DNA from: Corella eumyota
Lineage: Eukaryota; Chordata; Ascidiacea; Phlebobranchia; Corellidae
Length of the DNA: 64,000 nt
Direction: 5' to 3'
Assembly: GCA_963082875.1 (NCBI GenBank)
Contig: OY720102.1
Coordinates: 6,510,001 to 6,574,000 of the forward strand
Made by a program: the position numbers and the translations under genes. The notes beneath the pieces are model-generated. The model saw nothing but the letters and a program-made list of their open reading frames with translations. It did not search any database and was not told the DNA's origin. Below, piece by piece: positions 11,001 through 25,000 of this stretch. Positions within the stretch are counted from its first letter, which is position 1. The number at the start of each line of letters is the position of its first letter.

Positions 11001-14000
11001 TTTTTGTTAATGTTTTTAAATTGTGCTAGTTAGGTATGCTAAATGAAAATACATGGTATGTGGAATGCGGTAACTGTTGTTATGTTGATTTCCAGGTTTT
11101 AAATGAGGAAATAGCCCAAAAATGTGCTGCAAAAGTTGCTGCAGCAGTTTTTTCGAATGCAGATTCCGCAACAAGTCCTTCTTCTGTTGATAAAATGCTG
11201 ACGGTAACTATTTTTTTTGTAAAAATTTTGTCACTTTTTACCGCTTGTAAAAACCTATTATTTTACAATAAAGATAATTTTTTTACAATAGTTACTTTTG
11301 TTAAACACTTTCTATGTCAGTACATGTAAATTTAATATATATTTAATACCTGTAAAATTTAACAGTTAAATTACAAGCAGAATAGTAAAATGTTGCATTT
11401 AAAAGCATTGTTTATGTAAAAAAGCGACTCTCGTGCACCATCTTGCAGTAAAAAAAGGGTTTTATTTCCAAAGCAATTTTAATAAAGATGTTTTTTGTTA
11501 AGTTAGATCGCAGAAAACATGAAGCCATCCACTTTAAGCTACACCCCGCGACCCATTTTAATTCAACACAAAGATTCACCAGTTGCCATAGTGAATCCTG
11601 TAAAATTAAGAGTAGTTTCTTCCAAATCTAGTGTCACTAAAGCTGTCTCAGCTCAGACAAAAGTTGGTAAAATTGAATCTGATGTGGCTCAAAGTGGCGA
11701 CAGTAAAAAAACAAACATTAGTATTGAGTTGTTACCTGCAATAGTTACTGGGAAATCTGCACCTACCAACCAAAAAAATAGTTTAATAAAACCAAAGACC
11801 AAAATAGCAGAATCAGTTGAAGTAAAAGAAACATCCGAACAAAAATTGACTGATAAACCTCGCAGGGCTTTTTTCCCAATTGACAGCCAAAATCTAGTGT
11901 CACTAAAGCTGTCTCAGCTCAGACAAAAGTTGGTAAAATTGAATCTGATGTGGCTCAAAGTGGCGACAGTAAAAAAACAAACATTAGTATTGAGTTGTTA
12001 CCTGCAATAGTTACTGGGAAATCTGCACCTACCAACCAAAAAAATAGTTTAATAAAACCAAAGACCAAAATAGCAGAATCAGTTGAAGTAAAAGAAACAT
12101 CCGAACAAAAATTGACTGATAAACCTCGCAGGGCTTTTTTCCCAATTGACAGCCCGAAAGACCCAGAAATTAAAAGGTCTGACAAAGCTTGGAAACCAAC
12201 AAAACTAAATAATATCCATGATCCATTGCAAACTCCAGAGGAAAAAAAAACTAAGGTTAGATTTTAATTGTTAAAATAAGGTTATTATATTTAAATGTTG
12301 TTTTTTTTAAAGCCGACTTACATTTATAAACGCCAAACGCCAAACTTTAGGGCAAACAAAGATTGTTTTCTGTTGGCACATACATGCTCTTTATAGTAGT
12401 GTGACAAAATCAAATTTTAAGAATTTACGTTTAATATGTATTACTTTAATTTATGGTGTAAATCAACTTCTCGACAAGCTTAATTTACTCTAACAAATAA
12501 ATAATGGGTTCTTTAAAAAAAAATTTTTATAGGAAATATTTAGGCAGGTGTGTTCTATATTGAACGAGTTGACGCCACAAAAATTTTCCCCACTTATGCA
12601 AAAAATGCAAGCATTGGAAATCAATACTGAAACTAGACTGCGTGGTGTTATCGATCTTATTTTTGAAAAGGTATATTTAAAAAAAATTACATTGTGTTTT
12701 AATGTTATACTTACAAACATATTTGGCTATTCTCTTTTTTTGCGCTTGTAGATTTATGTAAGTTTGGGACAGTTTAATAACAATTTAAAAACATTTTATA
12801 TATACTTGATTTTTGACCTACAAACAAATAATTTATAACTGAAATGTTATATAATTTGTCTTTTTGGTTATGACTTTTTAAATTTTTTAGGCAATTAATG
12901 AGCCTATTTACAGCGAAACTTACGCCAACATGTGTCGTGTTATGACAACCTTTTGTGTGGAAGGCAAAAACACATTGGAATTTCGTAAAATTTTGTTTAC
13001 TCGATGTCAGCGTGAGTTCGAAAAGGAAAGGACAAATGAAGCTATTCTCGGAGAGCTGAGATCTAAATTAGAAAAGGCAGCTAAACCGGTAAAAATGATT
13101 TCATATTAATTCTTTATCCTGTCTTGGTTTTATGTAAACATTATTAGTGATATTGCCTAATTATTTAATTGTGCTTTTTTTTAAGTTTATATAAATCTTA
13201 CCTATATTTAAAATAACAAATGCTTTAGAAAATTTTAATAATAGTATTTTATGTTGTCATGTTGATGATCATAGCAGTGTGAATGTATTTTTTGAAAAGA
13301 AATTTAATTTTTTAGGAGGAAAAAAAACAATTAGAAAAAGAACTTGAATTAGCGAACGCAAAAGAAAGGCGTCGAACAATGGGCAATATTCGTTTCATCG
13401 GTGAGCTTTTTAAGTTGACCATGCTAACAGAAAAGTTTATGCACAATTGTATTATGTCGTTGTTTCATCTTCGTGACGAAGACGCTTATGAGGGATTGTG
13501 CCTGCTTTTGACCATTATTGGAAAAGATCTTGATCACGAAAAAGGAAAGGTATAAAAAATTTTTTATTTTTGTTTAGCCTTAAATATGTTACTCTTAAAG
13601 AGCCATCTGTTACTTTGTATAAAACGTTTTTAAATAAAAAGCAAATTTTGTTAGTGTAAAACCCTCTTAACTTTAAAAAAGACATTAGTCATGTTTGTTC
13701 AGGGCTGATGTATTAAAATTTAATAATTTACATTGTCACAGTTTATTGTAGCCAACATTTTTATTTTTATAGCCCAAGTATAAGTTATAATAATGTTTTC
13801 TTTTTTTATTTTACCATAAAAAACTGCTGAGTTAATTAATTTTTAGATTCGAATGGATCAATACTTTTCCGAAATAAAGAAAATAGTACGAAATAAGGAG
13901 ACTTCAGTTCGAGTTCGATTCATGATCCAAGACGTCATTGATTTGAGAAAAGTAAATAGGATTAGAATATTTTGGATACCGTTAAGTTCTGTATGGAGTT

Positions 14001-17000
14001 TTTTGTATTGTGCTTTTGTTTAACTTAAAAATATTTTACCAAAAGATTAATTTTTTTAGAATAACTGGGTCCAAAAGCCATTTATGCCACAGGAACCAAA
14101 ACGTATTGATCAATTACACAAAGATTTTGAAAAAGAACGAATGGAAGAAACATTTATTCCATCTAATGTAAATATATTTATATTGCAACATGTTTAATAA
14201 TATCAAATGCTAAAAATAATTCAACAATGTTTAATATTCTTTTAAAAAATATGTGACTAATATGCATGCATACTGTTAAGGAATGTGTGGTGAGATTTTC
14301 TACTACAAAAATCCTTTACAATAAAAACAATAAATTGAATTTGGATTTAACAGAAACGGTAAAGAATTTAAAAAAATACTCTTTATATTGAATAACATGT
14401 CACAATCCATATTTTTTAGAAAATGCAATATGTACTGAGCCAAAAATCAACTCTTCAAACTGAACTTGATACCCTCAAATCAAATTTAGAGTCAAAAGAA
14501 AGAGTAAAAAAAAACTTTGTGTAAAATATCTAGATGTTTTTGAAATCTAAACTTTTATAAATACCTAATGAAAAAATTTGTTGTCTTTATAAAATTGCTA
14601 ATTGTTTTAACAATATTGTTTTTAAAGTAACTGATTTTATCAATTCAAACCTTGTGTATATATATATATATAATTTTACCTTTAAAAAGTGGTTTTTATT
14701 TAAACTTTTTTTAGAAACTGGAGACCTTGGTAAAAACAAATTTCACTTTGCAAACTAAAAATGAAAAACTAGCATCCAATTTGGATTTAAAAGATTCGGT
14801 AATAAACAGACTTGTATAGTATATTCTGCACGAATTTTCGATTTTAGAATTACCTCTACATTTTTTTAAAGGATAAAATTTTTTTAGAGGTAAAAAAAAA
14901 CCTTTAAAAAGTGGTTTTTATTTAAACTTTTTTTAGAAACTGGAGACCTTGGTAAAAACAAATTCCACTTTGCAAACTAAAAATGAAAAACTAGCATCCA
15001 ATTTGGATTTAAAAGATTTGGTAATAAACAGACTTGTATAGTATATTCTGCACGAATTTTCGATTTTAGAATTACCTCTACATTTTTTTTTTAGGAAATA
15101 GAAGATGTATTACATAAAAGTTTTGCTCTACAATCTACAATCACGAAGCTTAAAGCAAATTTAAATGTAAAAGAAAAGGTAAAAATGTTCATTCTATAGC
15201 AATACTTTTAAAAAGGTCAAAAACCTAACCTTTCAAACAAAAAAAATAAAAATTAAATACCATTTTTAAATTATGTGTCACATAATATGAGCGTGAAGTT
15301 AGACACCGGTTTCCAGTTCTTTATTCAGCACCGAATTCAAAATGAAGATTTGGGTAAAAGGGTTATAGAGACCCTATTACCCAGAACGGATTTTAAATCT
15401 GTTGGATTTTTAATCTGGTGCTGAATAATGACCTGGATTTTAAATCCAGTGCCAAATAATGAACCGGGAACTGGTTTCTAACTTCACGCTGGTGTATTTA
15501 ATACTTTATTAAGGATATTTAATCTTTTTTTAAGGAAATGGATGATGTAGTTTTAAATCTACAAACTGAGATTGAGCACTTTAAATCTAATTTAGATGGA
15601 AAAGAAAGGGTAAACACCAGTCATGTGTAATGTTTCGGTGAGAAAACTTTCTATTTAAAATCATTGTTTATTACTTTTTAGAAATTGGAAGATTTGTTTA
15701 AAGAGAATTTAACTCAACTAACAAAAATTACCAATTTGAAATCTGATCTGGAGTTAAAAGACAAGGTAGATTAAAAAATAAAAACATTTTCTATATCAAT
15801 AAATAATGTTTTCATTTGTGTAGAAAATTGAACATTTAGGAGAAAAAATTGCCCAACTCAAAAAGGAAAAGAATGACCTAGTGAAGGTACTAAACTATTT
15901 AATTTTTTTAATTTTTTCAAGATTAAGCAAACAATTATTTTTTTTAGGAAAAACCAGTCACATATCATGAACCAAAAGATATTTTATGTGTATCTGATGA
16001 AGAAGGTTTATTGGGTAGTGGTGCATTTGGGTGTGTACGTCTTGCATTTAATAAGGCATGGGGTGCCATTGCTGTTAAGTGTATTCGAGTTATTGGATCT
16101 GCAATAGAGACAGCTAGGATTAAAAATAAGTATACTTTTATATTTTATATATTTCCGCAACTATTTTTTTTAAATACTGATTAATCTATATATAATTAAT
16201 ATTAAAATTTATAGTATTCAAACTGAATGCCAGATGTTACAACTATCCACCCATATAAATGTTGTAAGAGTGATTGGGTATACAACATGGCCGGGATCAG
16301 CAGGAATTATTATGGAGTACATGCTTGGTGGCAATCTTAAAACTGTTCTTTTACATCAAAAAAATGAAGTTAAACTAATTCCTCCTGTTGTTCGATTGAG
16401 ATTTGTATCTGATATATCCAACGGGATAGCATACATGCACAACATGTCATCTTCACAAAGAATTACCCATGGTGACTTAAAAGTTGATAACATACTTTTA
16501 TCTCATGATTTAACATGCAAAATATCAGATTTTGGTGGAGCCCATTTTGCGACATGTACTGAAGAATCTTCTACAACTGCAAGTCAGTACAACCAAACCC
16601 ACACCAAGGTATTTTTAGCTCCTGAAGCTTTACAAAATCCCCATGGAAAAGTTCGCAAATCAATGGATGTTTATAGTTTTTCCATGATGGTTTACATGAT
16701 ATTAACAAGAAAGACCCCATACGAAGGAATAACAAGTGAAAATTACTTGGAAGGTATTCAAAGAGGTGAAAGGCCTAGCTTAGAAGAAATTCAGCATTTA
16801 AAGGCTACTATAGGACAGGATGATGTTAAAATTGTTGATCTCTTGAAAAATGAAATGACGAAATGTTGGAAACAAGCACAAGATCAACGACCAACTATTG
16901 TCGATGTTAGAAATCGTCTTCGAAATAAGCTTTGTGAAATAGAAGTATGGATCATTCAAGACCATATTTCTAAAATAATAAGAGAACTTGATTTTAAAAA

Positions 17001-17073
17001 TTCATGCCAGGATTCTTTCGATTGTCAACCAATTAATAGCTTTCCCCCACCAAATTTTGAATTTATTGGATAA
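8029..17073 (+). CDS. eIF4G-like MIF4G / coiled-coil / kinase chimera (gene B)
   Basis: The leader exons (8029-8129, 8505-8539, 8924-8976, 9212-9355, 9898-9991, 10226-10278, 10341-10409) encode an acidic start and Q/P-rich sequence. Exon 10829-10954 has KDP...KDVTNE, like the PABP-site region of eIF4G. Exons 11096-11203 and 11507-12255 lead into DKAWKP and the MIF4G domain (12533-12670, 12891-13088, 13316-13549, 13847-13951, 14060-14167), with LTPQKF, IDLIFEKA, YANMC, IGELFKL, IGKDLD and NNWVQK matching animal eIF4G. Coil exons span 14281-15886; the kinase is 15948-16129 plus 16215-17073 with GSGAFG, IAVK, HGDLK, DFG and APE. MIF4G normally binds eIF4A, so a translation role is plausible. No eIF4E motif is seen. 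Oddities: a 266-bp duplication in the 11507 exon breaks frame, and candidate exon 9502-9642 has TT for its donor GT. The 3' two thirds look sound. Confidence 0.85.
8603..8835 (+). mobile_element. tRNA-derived SINE in intron 2 of gene B
   Basis: The tRNA-like head has an A-box region (gtggtgtagtggtaag) and B box (gggttcaatcccc), followed by a conserved body with tgctgagccagcacttaatc and a tail gataaagatatatatac plus A-run. The same element sits in the equivalent intron of C and D. Confidence 0.9.
11624..12155 (+). repeat. Exact 266-bp tandem duplication inside a gene B exon
   Basis: The sequence from aaatctagtgtc at 11624 repeats from 11890 with no difference that I can see. The period of 266 is not a multiple of three, so the reading frame changes between copies. 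Removing one copy leaves exon 11507-12255 at 483 nt, exactly 161 codons, matching the phase of both neighbours. It is either a very recent mutation or an assembly error. Confidence 0.95.
14678..15092 (+). repeat. Tandem duplication of a coil exon with its introns (222-bp period)
   Basis: Exon 14715-14798 and its flanks recur at 14937-15020. The two exons encode nearly the same 28 residues (KLETLVK...), and both keep acceptor and donor. Each copy adds 84 nt, so the frame is kept. Confidence 0.95.
15290..15490. mobile_element. Short MITE in a gene B coil intron
   Basis: About 201 bp bounded by inverted ends agcgtgaagttaga and tctaacttcacgct, with longer imperfect arms (caccggttt / aactggttt). 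No clear target duplication and no coding capacity. Confidence 0.7.
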
Positions 17074-17779
17074 TTAATACTTTTTTTATAAAATAGATGA
17101 TTTTGACAAAAGAAGTTTTTTTTATTTTTTAAGTAAAAATTTGTAGAAATTATCTACTTTAAATGCAAAAGAAAATTTTTTGTATTTATAAACTAGGTAA
17201 AAGAGCAACAATTGTCAAAGTAAAATTTTTTTACAAAGTCCACCTTTTAGTTTAGCGTTTAGCAATATGGGTAATTTAAAATCATATTTTCAAAATAGTT
17301 AAAAAACTTTAATTTTAAAAATCATGCAAGAGATTATTCATTTTAATAAATTAATAAATTGTGTCTACCTTACTTTTAACTTACAAAATTGGTAAAATTT
17401 TTGATACAAACACCAACAATTTTTGTTGTTTTTACCAACAGGATTATGCAATCTTTTATTTATAATGTGTTTTTTAATTTTTTTATGATCGTTAACAAGT
17501 TTTATTTTCTTAATTATTTTAGTTTTTTTTTCTTATTATTGTATCTTATAAAATTCTTTTTTTATACCCAAATATGTTTTTGTTTAATTTTGAACTACAA
17601 CACCCCTTGTTTTTGATGGTATGCAAAACTTTTATCTTTGTGCTGTATTTTATAATGCTAGTTAGTTAGATATCAGGTTACTGTATTGGTGCCTTGTTGT
17701 GTTTTCATATTTATATAATTTTGTATTTATTACAATTAATTTGTAGCACTTATTGTAGTTCCTGATTTTTTTCCTGACT
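17074..17779. other. Intergenic, gene B downstream region
   Basis: Very AT-rich 3' flank of gene B. I see no coding signal, no repeat and no clear element. A 75-codon open frame at 17389-17616 is low-complexity Phe/Leu-rich chance sequence. Confidence 0.6.
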
Positions 17780-18345
17780 TTATATCATGATTTAACATGC
17801 AAAATATTAGATCTTGGTGGTGCTCATTTTGCAACATGCACTGAAGAATCTTTAACAGGTTTAAGTCAGTACAATAACACACATACTAAAGTATTCACAG
17901 CTCCGGAAGCTTTACTAAATCCACATGGGAAAGTTCGCAAATCAATGGATGTCTATAGCTCAATAATGGTTTACATGATATTAATAAGAAAGACCCCTTA
18001 CAAAGGAATAACATGTGAATATTACTTTGAAGGTATCAAAAAAGGAAATAGCCTAACTTTAGAAGAAATTCAGCAGTTAAAGGCTACGTTAGAAGGGGAT
18101 GGTAGTGATATTATTTACCAACTTCAAAATGGAATTGATGGAATAATGACCAAGATTTAAGACCAAAAATCGTCGATGTACAAAATCGTCTATGAATCAC
18201 CTTTTCCAAAATAGAAATGTGGATATTTCTGGATCATGTTTCTAAAATTGACAGAAAACTTGAATTTAAATACCCATGCCAGGATTCCTATGATTTACAC
18301 ACAATAGATAGATTTTTTCCACCTAACTTTAAATTTACAGAATAG
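17780..18345 (+). pseudogene. Kinase C-lobe fragment (psiA)
   Basis: Homology to the family starts abruptly at the DLTCKI segment just before the DFG region and runs to the end of the kinase and into an A-type 3' UTR. The N-lobe, catalytic loop, coil and all upstream exons are missing. DFG reads DLG, residues are missing after DVYS, and the frame breaks after 18160. Its position between B and C matches that of A before B and of A' before D, so it is the remnant of a third A-type gene. Confidence 0.9.
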
Positions 18346-19068
18346 TTAAAATCATTGTTGTACTTTTTTTGCTTAAAATATTTGTGTTTAGTTAAGTTTC
18401 TTTGTAATCAGCAAAAAAAAAAATTGTTTATTTTTGTAATCTTTTTTGCCTTTTAACGCAATTACTTTCTGTATTAAACTATGCATTTTATTTAGCCTTT
18501 TTAATTTACTCTTATTCAATATTTATTTACCATTATACGGCCGTTTTGCCTTGATGTTATATGTTGTATAGGGTATAAAAGGAGTATGATTTGGTTTAAG
18601 CAAAAATAGTGGTCTAATGGTGCTTTGTATGTTTTATATTTTTATAATCTTTTAATTTATATGAATTTTTTTTAATCTAAAGCACTTTATTTTTAAGCAG
18701 TTACAATTTAATAAATTTTAGCTTTTGTTGGTTAAATTTTTCTTTCTGTTTACTCTAACAAAGTATGTAATATGTAGAAAATGTATACTGGTTTTATTTT
18801 GGATAACGTATCCCCTGAGCAATAAATTTAATAGTTCAGGTGTCAGTAAAAATATTTAAAATTTACAGTAAAACTGTGTTTATAATAAATATTAAAAGTA
18901 AAATAATTAAATAATATTAAAAAGTGTTTTTTAGAAGTATGATTTTTATTTTAAAGTAGGGAATTTCCCGACGCTAACTATTTTACAATAACCTAGCGAT
19001 ACTTCCTCGTCTACCCGGTCCCATTATCATTTATTTTACCAAAGCTGGAGTTAAGACAGTTACAAACC
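18346..19068 (+). other. Intergenic region and promoter of gene C
   Basis: A-type 3' UTR followed by a region homologous to the B and D promoters. It contains the uninterrupted counterpart (aaagtatgt) of the D-side foldback insertion site. No gene seen. Confidence 0.75.
18959..18969. promoter_or_regulatory. NF-kB-type palindrome upstream of gene C
   Basis: GGGAATTTCCC, ending 100 bp before the ATG of gene C, in the same conserved block as in B and D. Confidence 0.65.
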
Positions 19069-22000
19069 ATGAGTTACTTTTCAAGTTTAGAAAATAATTC
19101 AAATTCTTCTGAAAGTTTAGACGTGGATGAAGATGATGATATCTTACAAAGTGAAGACAAGTTGTCAAGGTTAAATCTGCAATAACCTTTTTATTTTAAG
19201 ATAATATTTGGAATATAATTTTGTAATTTATGCAACCTAATAAAACGTAAATAACCCACTTGCAAATTTAAAAACATTACAACATGCTATTGGCAGTGTG
19301 GTACAGGGTTAGATATTAACTGCATCTGTGTTGTTGTTGTAAAGCCTTAAAGTATTGCAATTAAAGTAGTAGTCCAAAACTTACTGGTAAATTATAGGGC
19401 GATATATTAATAATTTTTTTTTCGAAAAAAAGGAACAGGTATTAACTGTCATAGCCGACTTTAGCCTGGAAAAATTTAGGATTTTTTACACTATATTTGT
19501 GCAGTTAAGTTTGACTTTTACAATGAGAATAAGTCTATAAATAATAAAAAACAATGTTTTTTATATTTATAGAGCTTCACAAAATTTTAACCCACAGCAA
19601 CATCAGCGTAAGTTTTTACTATATCTATTAACGTTGTTATTTGTCCAAAAGTCGTTCTAAATATGTAACTTATTAAATATAGCTATATATGCAATATACT
19701 GTTTTCACAGTAATCATTTGAGCCGGCAGCCTAATGTAGTGGTAAGAACACTTGCTACACTACACATGAGGTTGTGGGTTCAATCCCCACTGATCTTATG
19801 CTGTAGCGCCCTAGAGTAAGGCACTATAAACGGTATGAACTCCTGCTGAGCCAGAACTTAATCAGCAGCATAATTACCGGTAACTTATGTTACTCTATGT
19901 TTAAGTCGTGCATTCGACTTTCCCACATCGAGGATAAAGATATATAAATACAAAAAAAATTTACAGTTTTTGTTATGTTAATAATGGCTGCCATATTCTG
20001 TAAAGGCGTAAGATTGTTTAAAGTTATGATTAAGTTTTTATGTATAGGAAGTTATGCACAACAGGGAAGAACAAGAAGTTACCCAGGATCCTACTCATCA
20101 GTATGTCAAAAACATTTGTAATATCATACTTTAAATAATAAACTTAACGTAATGAGAAAAAATGTATGGAGGCAGGTAATATTTTACGTTTTTGATGTTA
20201 TATATATTTTTATGTTAATTTTTCGAATTACGGCATGCAGTCCTCTCAGTCCACAAAGTATTTGCAACCAAATATATATGTTCAATTAAATGTAAGTTTG
20301 TTTTGTGTCTTTTGTTGTTAAGAAATAAACAAAATATAAGTTTCGTTCAGAAAGTTTGTATTTGTTGGTAAAAGGCTTATTAGTTAACAGGCAAAAAATT
20401 TAATTCACTTGAGATTTTAAAAAAAAATTTGATGAAAACTGTAGTTGAAAAACTATTTCACTTATAGCTTTATATTAATATTTATCTTGTATATGTTTCT
20501 AGCAACTGTCTAGTCAAAATATCGTATCAGCTCAACAAACTCGCATGTCAACTGCTTCTCCTACTTATTACCCAAGTTTACAAGGTATATTTATTTTTAA
20601 AAACATTCTATAAGGCAAATTTTATAAATCAACTTTAAAAATTTCTGATATTAAATTCTTCATTAATAACAACAAGATAGTTTACTGTAAACAGTGGTTA
20701 CGTTAACACTAGATACAGAAAACAATTTTAAATCAATAAAAATTTTTTAAAAATATATCTGTAATTAAATATTTTATTTTAGGTCAATTTTTTCAGAGTC
20801 CACTGCCCACCGATGATACCCGAGGAATTGTTCAGGTAACAAAAACTTTAAAAAAAATTGATTAATTTAAAAAACTTATTGGCTTTTTTTATAGCAACCA
20901 CCATATCAGTCTTCCCATGTACAACAACAGCATATGCAAACCACCCCACAACAACCAGCACAAGTTAGTTTTTTTAACTAATTTCTATTTTATTTAACTG
21001 GGTATATGGTTACAATTTAGTCAATTTTTGTAACATGATTGTAACAAGTATTGAATTGTAATAATTCACCTAGGCACCACAAATTTGTTAAAAATCCGAA
21101 TCTTGTACATTTTTTTGAGGCATTTAATTTGGCTTTCGTACTTTCAAGCTTATAAATTTGTTTTTTTAAATGCTGTTTTATGTATTTGGGTGGCTAAGTA
21201 TAAGACCATAGACAACCACATAAAACCGAAAAAGTAACTTCAATAAATGGTAATTTGTTATGCAATACATTAGCATCTGTACCTTCTGCTGTAAGTTTTT
21301 TTAAAAGAGCCTTATGTTGCTATTGGACATTTATTATTTTAAAATTTTATTACAAGAATATTTTGTTAGGGTGTTTTAAATAAGCAGAATGCAGTTACTG
21401 GTGTGATGTGGATTTTCACTATATAAATTATTTTTAAATTTTTTAGGCGCCAAACCAAGAGTTAGCTGCACAGTTTGCTGGAGAAGTAGATGGAGCTGCT
21501 TCTTTGAATGCTGGTTCTAGTACGAGCCCCTCTTCTGCTGCTGAGTTCCCACGGGTAACAGTTTGTTTTAAAAAAAGAAAACATTAACAAAATTAATGTA
21601 CAAATATTTTAGTATGCATGCTTTTATTTAGGTACTTGGAATATTATTATGTTAAAAACTTGGAATATTATTATGTTAAAAACTTGGAATATTATTATGT
21701 TAAAAAACCTTTAAATGTGTTAAAAAATTATTTATTGTTTGCTGTAAAATGAAAAACAACTACTTGTAAACAACTAAGCTTTTTGTTTTTAGTCTGCACC
21801 TGGACCGGTAATTTTACCTATTGGAATGAATGCTGCAATTGGAATGAATGCTGCAAAAAAAGAAAAGGCTAAATCACTAAAAATTGAGTGTTCCCAAAAT
21901 GGAGTTCCAATTCCAATTGAGGTCAACCAAACAACAGGTGGCATAAAAATTAAGGGTCTTTCTTCAATTTTTTCCAAGACATCTAAGAATTCAAATTCTG

Positions 22001-25000
22001 TCATCGTAAAAAGAAGGTTATTGGAACCTGAGCCCAAAATAATCGAGCTACCCCCAAAGCTGCGTGATCCTGAACTTAAATGGACTGACAATGCTTGGAA
22101 ACCAAAAAAACTAAATAATGCTCACAATGAACTACAATCTTTAGAAGAGAAAAAAACTAAGGTTAGATTTTGTAAAGGTTTACTGCTATTTATTTCCAGA
22201 TAAATAAAACAAAATTGACAAAATAATTGCATAAACCAAATTGTAGACATTTACTCGAATGGCAAAATTAACACATCATGTCAGGTTTTAACAAGTATCT
22301 ATTTTATAGGAAATACTTGGAAATATGCTTTCTATATTAAACAAGTTGACACCACAAAAATTTTCCCCACTTATAAAAAAGGTGGAAGAATTAGAAATTA
22401 ATACTGAAACTAGACTGCGTGGTGTTGTTGATCTTATATTTGAAAAGGTGAACATTTTGTTGTTAATTTTACGTTTAATCATTAACTTACTACTATTACA
22501 AGTTTGAAAAGGGAAATCTTTTTTACTACACATTTAATACAACAAATGCCTTTAGAAAATAATTTTAAACTTGGCTGAATATAATAAAACACTGTTTTTT
22601 ATGTTGCAGGCAACTAAAGAGCCTATGTACTGCAAAGCTTATGCTAATATGTGTAAAAATATGTCGACGTTTCATGTTGAGGGTGAAAACACATTTGAAT
22701 TTCGTAAAATCTTGCTTTTAAAATGCCAGCATGAATCTGAAAAAGAAAAGAGCAACAAAGCAAATAAATCGGTAAAAGGAATTTTTTAACGATCTAACAA
22801 TCTAATCTAAGTTTTAATTTTTTACCTTAAGAGTTTTTTTTAATAGTACAAACATTTTTGAAAAACATTTTTTTAGGCTAGATAATAAAATGTAATAAAA
22901 AATATTTAACGAATTATATTTAAATGAAAAATCTTTTCAGGAAGAAAAGGTGCAATTTAAAGAGGAACTAGAACTAGTTGGGACAAAAACACAAACTCGC
23001 ACTTTTGGCAACATTAGTTTTATATGCGAACTTTTCAAGTTGTTTATGGTTACTGAAAGCATTATGAACTATTGTATCAAGTGTTTATTAGGTAAAAGTA
23101 ACGAAGAATCGATAAAAAGCTTGTGTATTCTTTTAACTTGTATTGGTAAGGATTTAGACCATGAAAAAGCAAAGGTGAGCACATTAAACTATATTACTGT
23201 TGTTGTATACCCTTGATTAAATTATACAATTTAAATTTGATGTAGATTCAAATGAATGAATATTTCTCTCACATGGAGAAAATAGTTAAAGAAAAGAAAT
23301 TTACGTCTCGAATTAGATTTATGATTCAAGATGTCATTGAATTGAGAGCTGTAAAGTTTTTTTATTACCTTTCTTTAAATACAATATTGTTGTGTAGATA
23401 CAAAACTAATTTAATAATTTTTTTACTTTTTTTTTCTCTATATTTGCTACATTACAAAGTAAAATAATTAATATTTTACTTATCAAAGTAGCAAGAATGT
23501 TTTATTGTTGTTTACTTAGAATAATTGGGTTCAAAAGGCAATAAGGTTTCAAGGACCTAAGACTTTGGATCAAATTCGTGCAGATATTGAAAAAGAGAAA
23601 ATGGAAAATGCGCTTTTCCCATGTGATGTAAACCCAAAAAGATATCAATATTGATTAATCTATAATTTATATTATCCCCCCTTATCGTAATTATTACCTA
23701 AAAGAAAATTATTGTTTAATTTTTTAGGACTGTTGGGTGAAATCTAAACAATATTCTACCCTCCAAAGAAAATTTAAAGACCTTGAAACTTGTTTAAAAA
23801 CAAAGCAAGAGGTAAATAATAATAATTGTTTTACTTTTCTACTAATTAAAGTTAAAAATTGGATTTAGATACATTTAATACTCAGAGAAAAAATTGGGTA
23901 ATTGTACTTTGTATGATGTTCTTTATATACTCTTTTAGAAATTGGAAGAATCGTTAAAGCAAATTTTAACTTTACAAACTAAAAATGAAAATTTTGAAAC
24001 TGATATAGACTTGAAGAAAAAGGTAAATTTAAAATTAAATTATGTATTGACTTATTGTTCTTAGTTAGGCTACAATTTCTATTTCTGTAGAAAATTGAAG
24101 ATCTGATTGAAATAATCAATGGGTTGAAAAAGGAAAAGAATGATCTAATAAAGGTAATATACTTTGACATATTTTATCATATTTTTGTTAATAATTAAAT
24201 AAATAATTTTTTTTTAGGAAAAGCCAGTCACATATTATAACTCTAAAGATATTTTGTGTGTACCTGGTGATAAAGGTTCATTAGGTTTTGGGGTGTTTGG
24301 TTGTGTACGACTTGCTTTTAGTAAGGCATGGGGTGCGGTTGCTGTTAAGTGTTTTACAGTTACTGGATCTCAAGAGGAATTGGCTAAAACAAATGACAAG
24401 TTAGTTTTTTGTGCCAATACCACTAATATACTTTTTTGTTTTGGTTTTATACATTTTTAGATAAAGCTTATTTTTATTTTAACTAAATTTATATTTTTTG
24501 CATAAGTGAAAACTTTAAACAACAAAATGTAATAATATTTTATGTAAAATTTACCACCATAGAATAAGAAATGAATGTCAGATGTTAAGACTTTCAACCC
24601 ATATCAATGTTGTGAGAGTGATTGGTTATACAGCATGGACAAGATCAGCAGGAATAATTATGGAGTACATGGTTGCGGGTAATCTTAGATCTCTTCTTTT
24701 ACATCAAAAGGATAAGATCAAATCAATTCCCCCAGTTGTTCAGTTAAGGTTCGTATCTGATATATCTAATGGAATGGCATACATGCACAACATGGCTTCT
24801 TTTCAAAGAGTTACCCATGGTGACTTGAAGGTTGATAACATTCTTTTATCTCATGATTTAACATGCAAAATATCAGATTTTGGTGGTGCTCATTTTGCTA
24901 CACGCACTGAAGAATCTTTAACAGGTTTAAGTCAGTACAATAACACACAAACTGAAGTATTCACAGCTCCGGAAGCTTTACAAAATCTCAATGCAAAAGT

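Noticed and set aside
17945-18160. Small independent kinase-like gene
   Set aside because: Lacks N-lobe and catalytic loop, has internal loss and a frame break; it is a fragment of an A-type gene.
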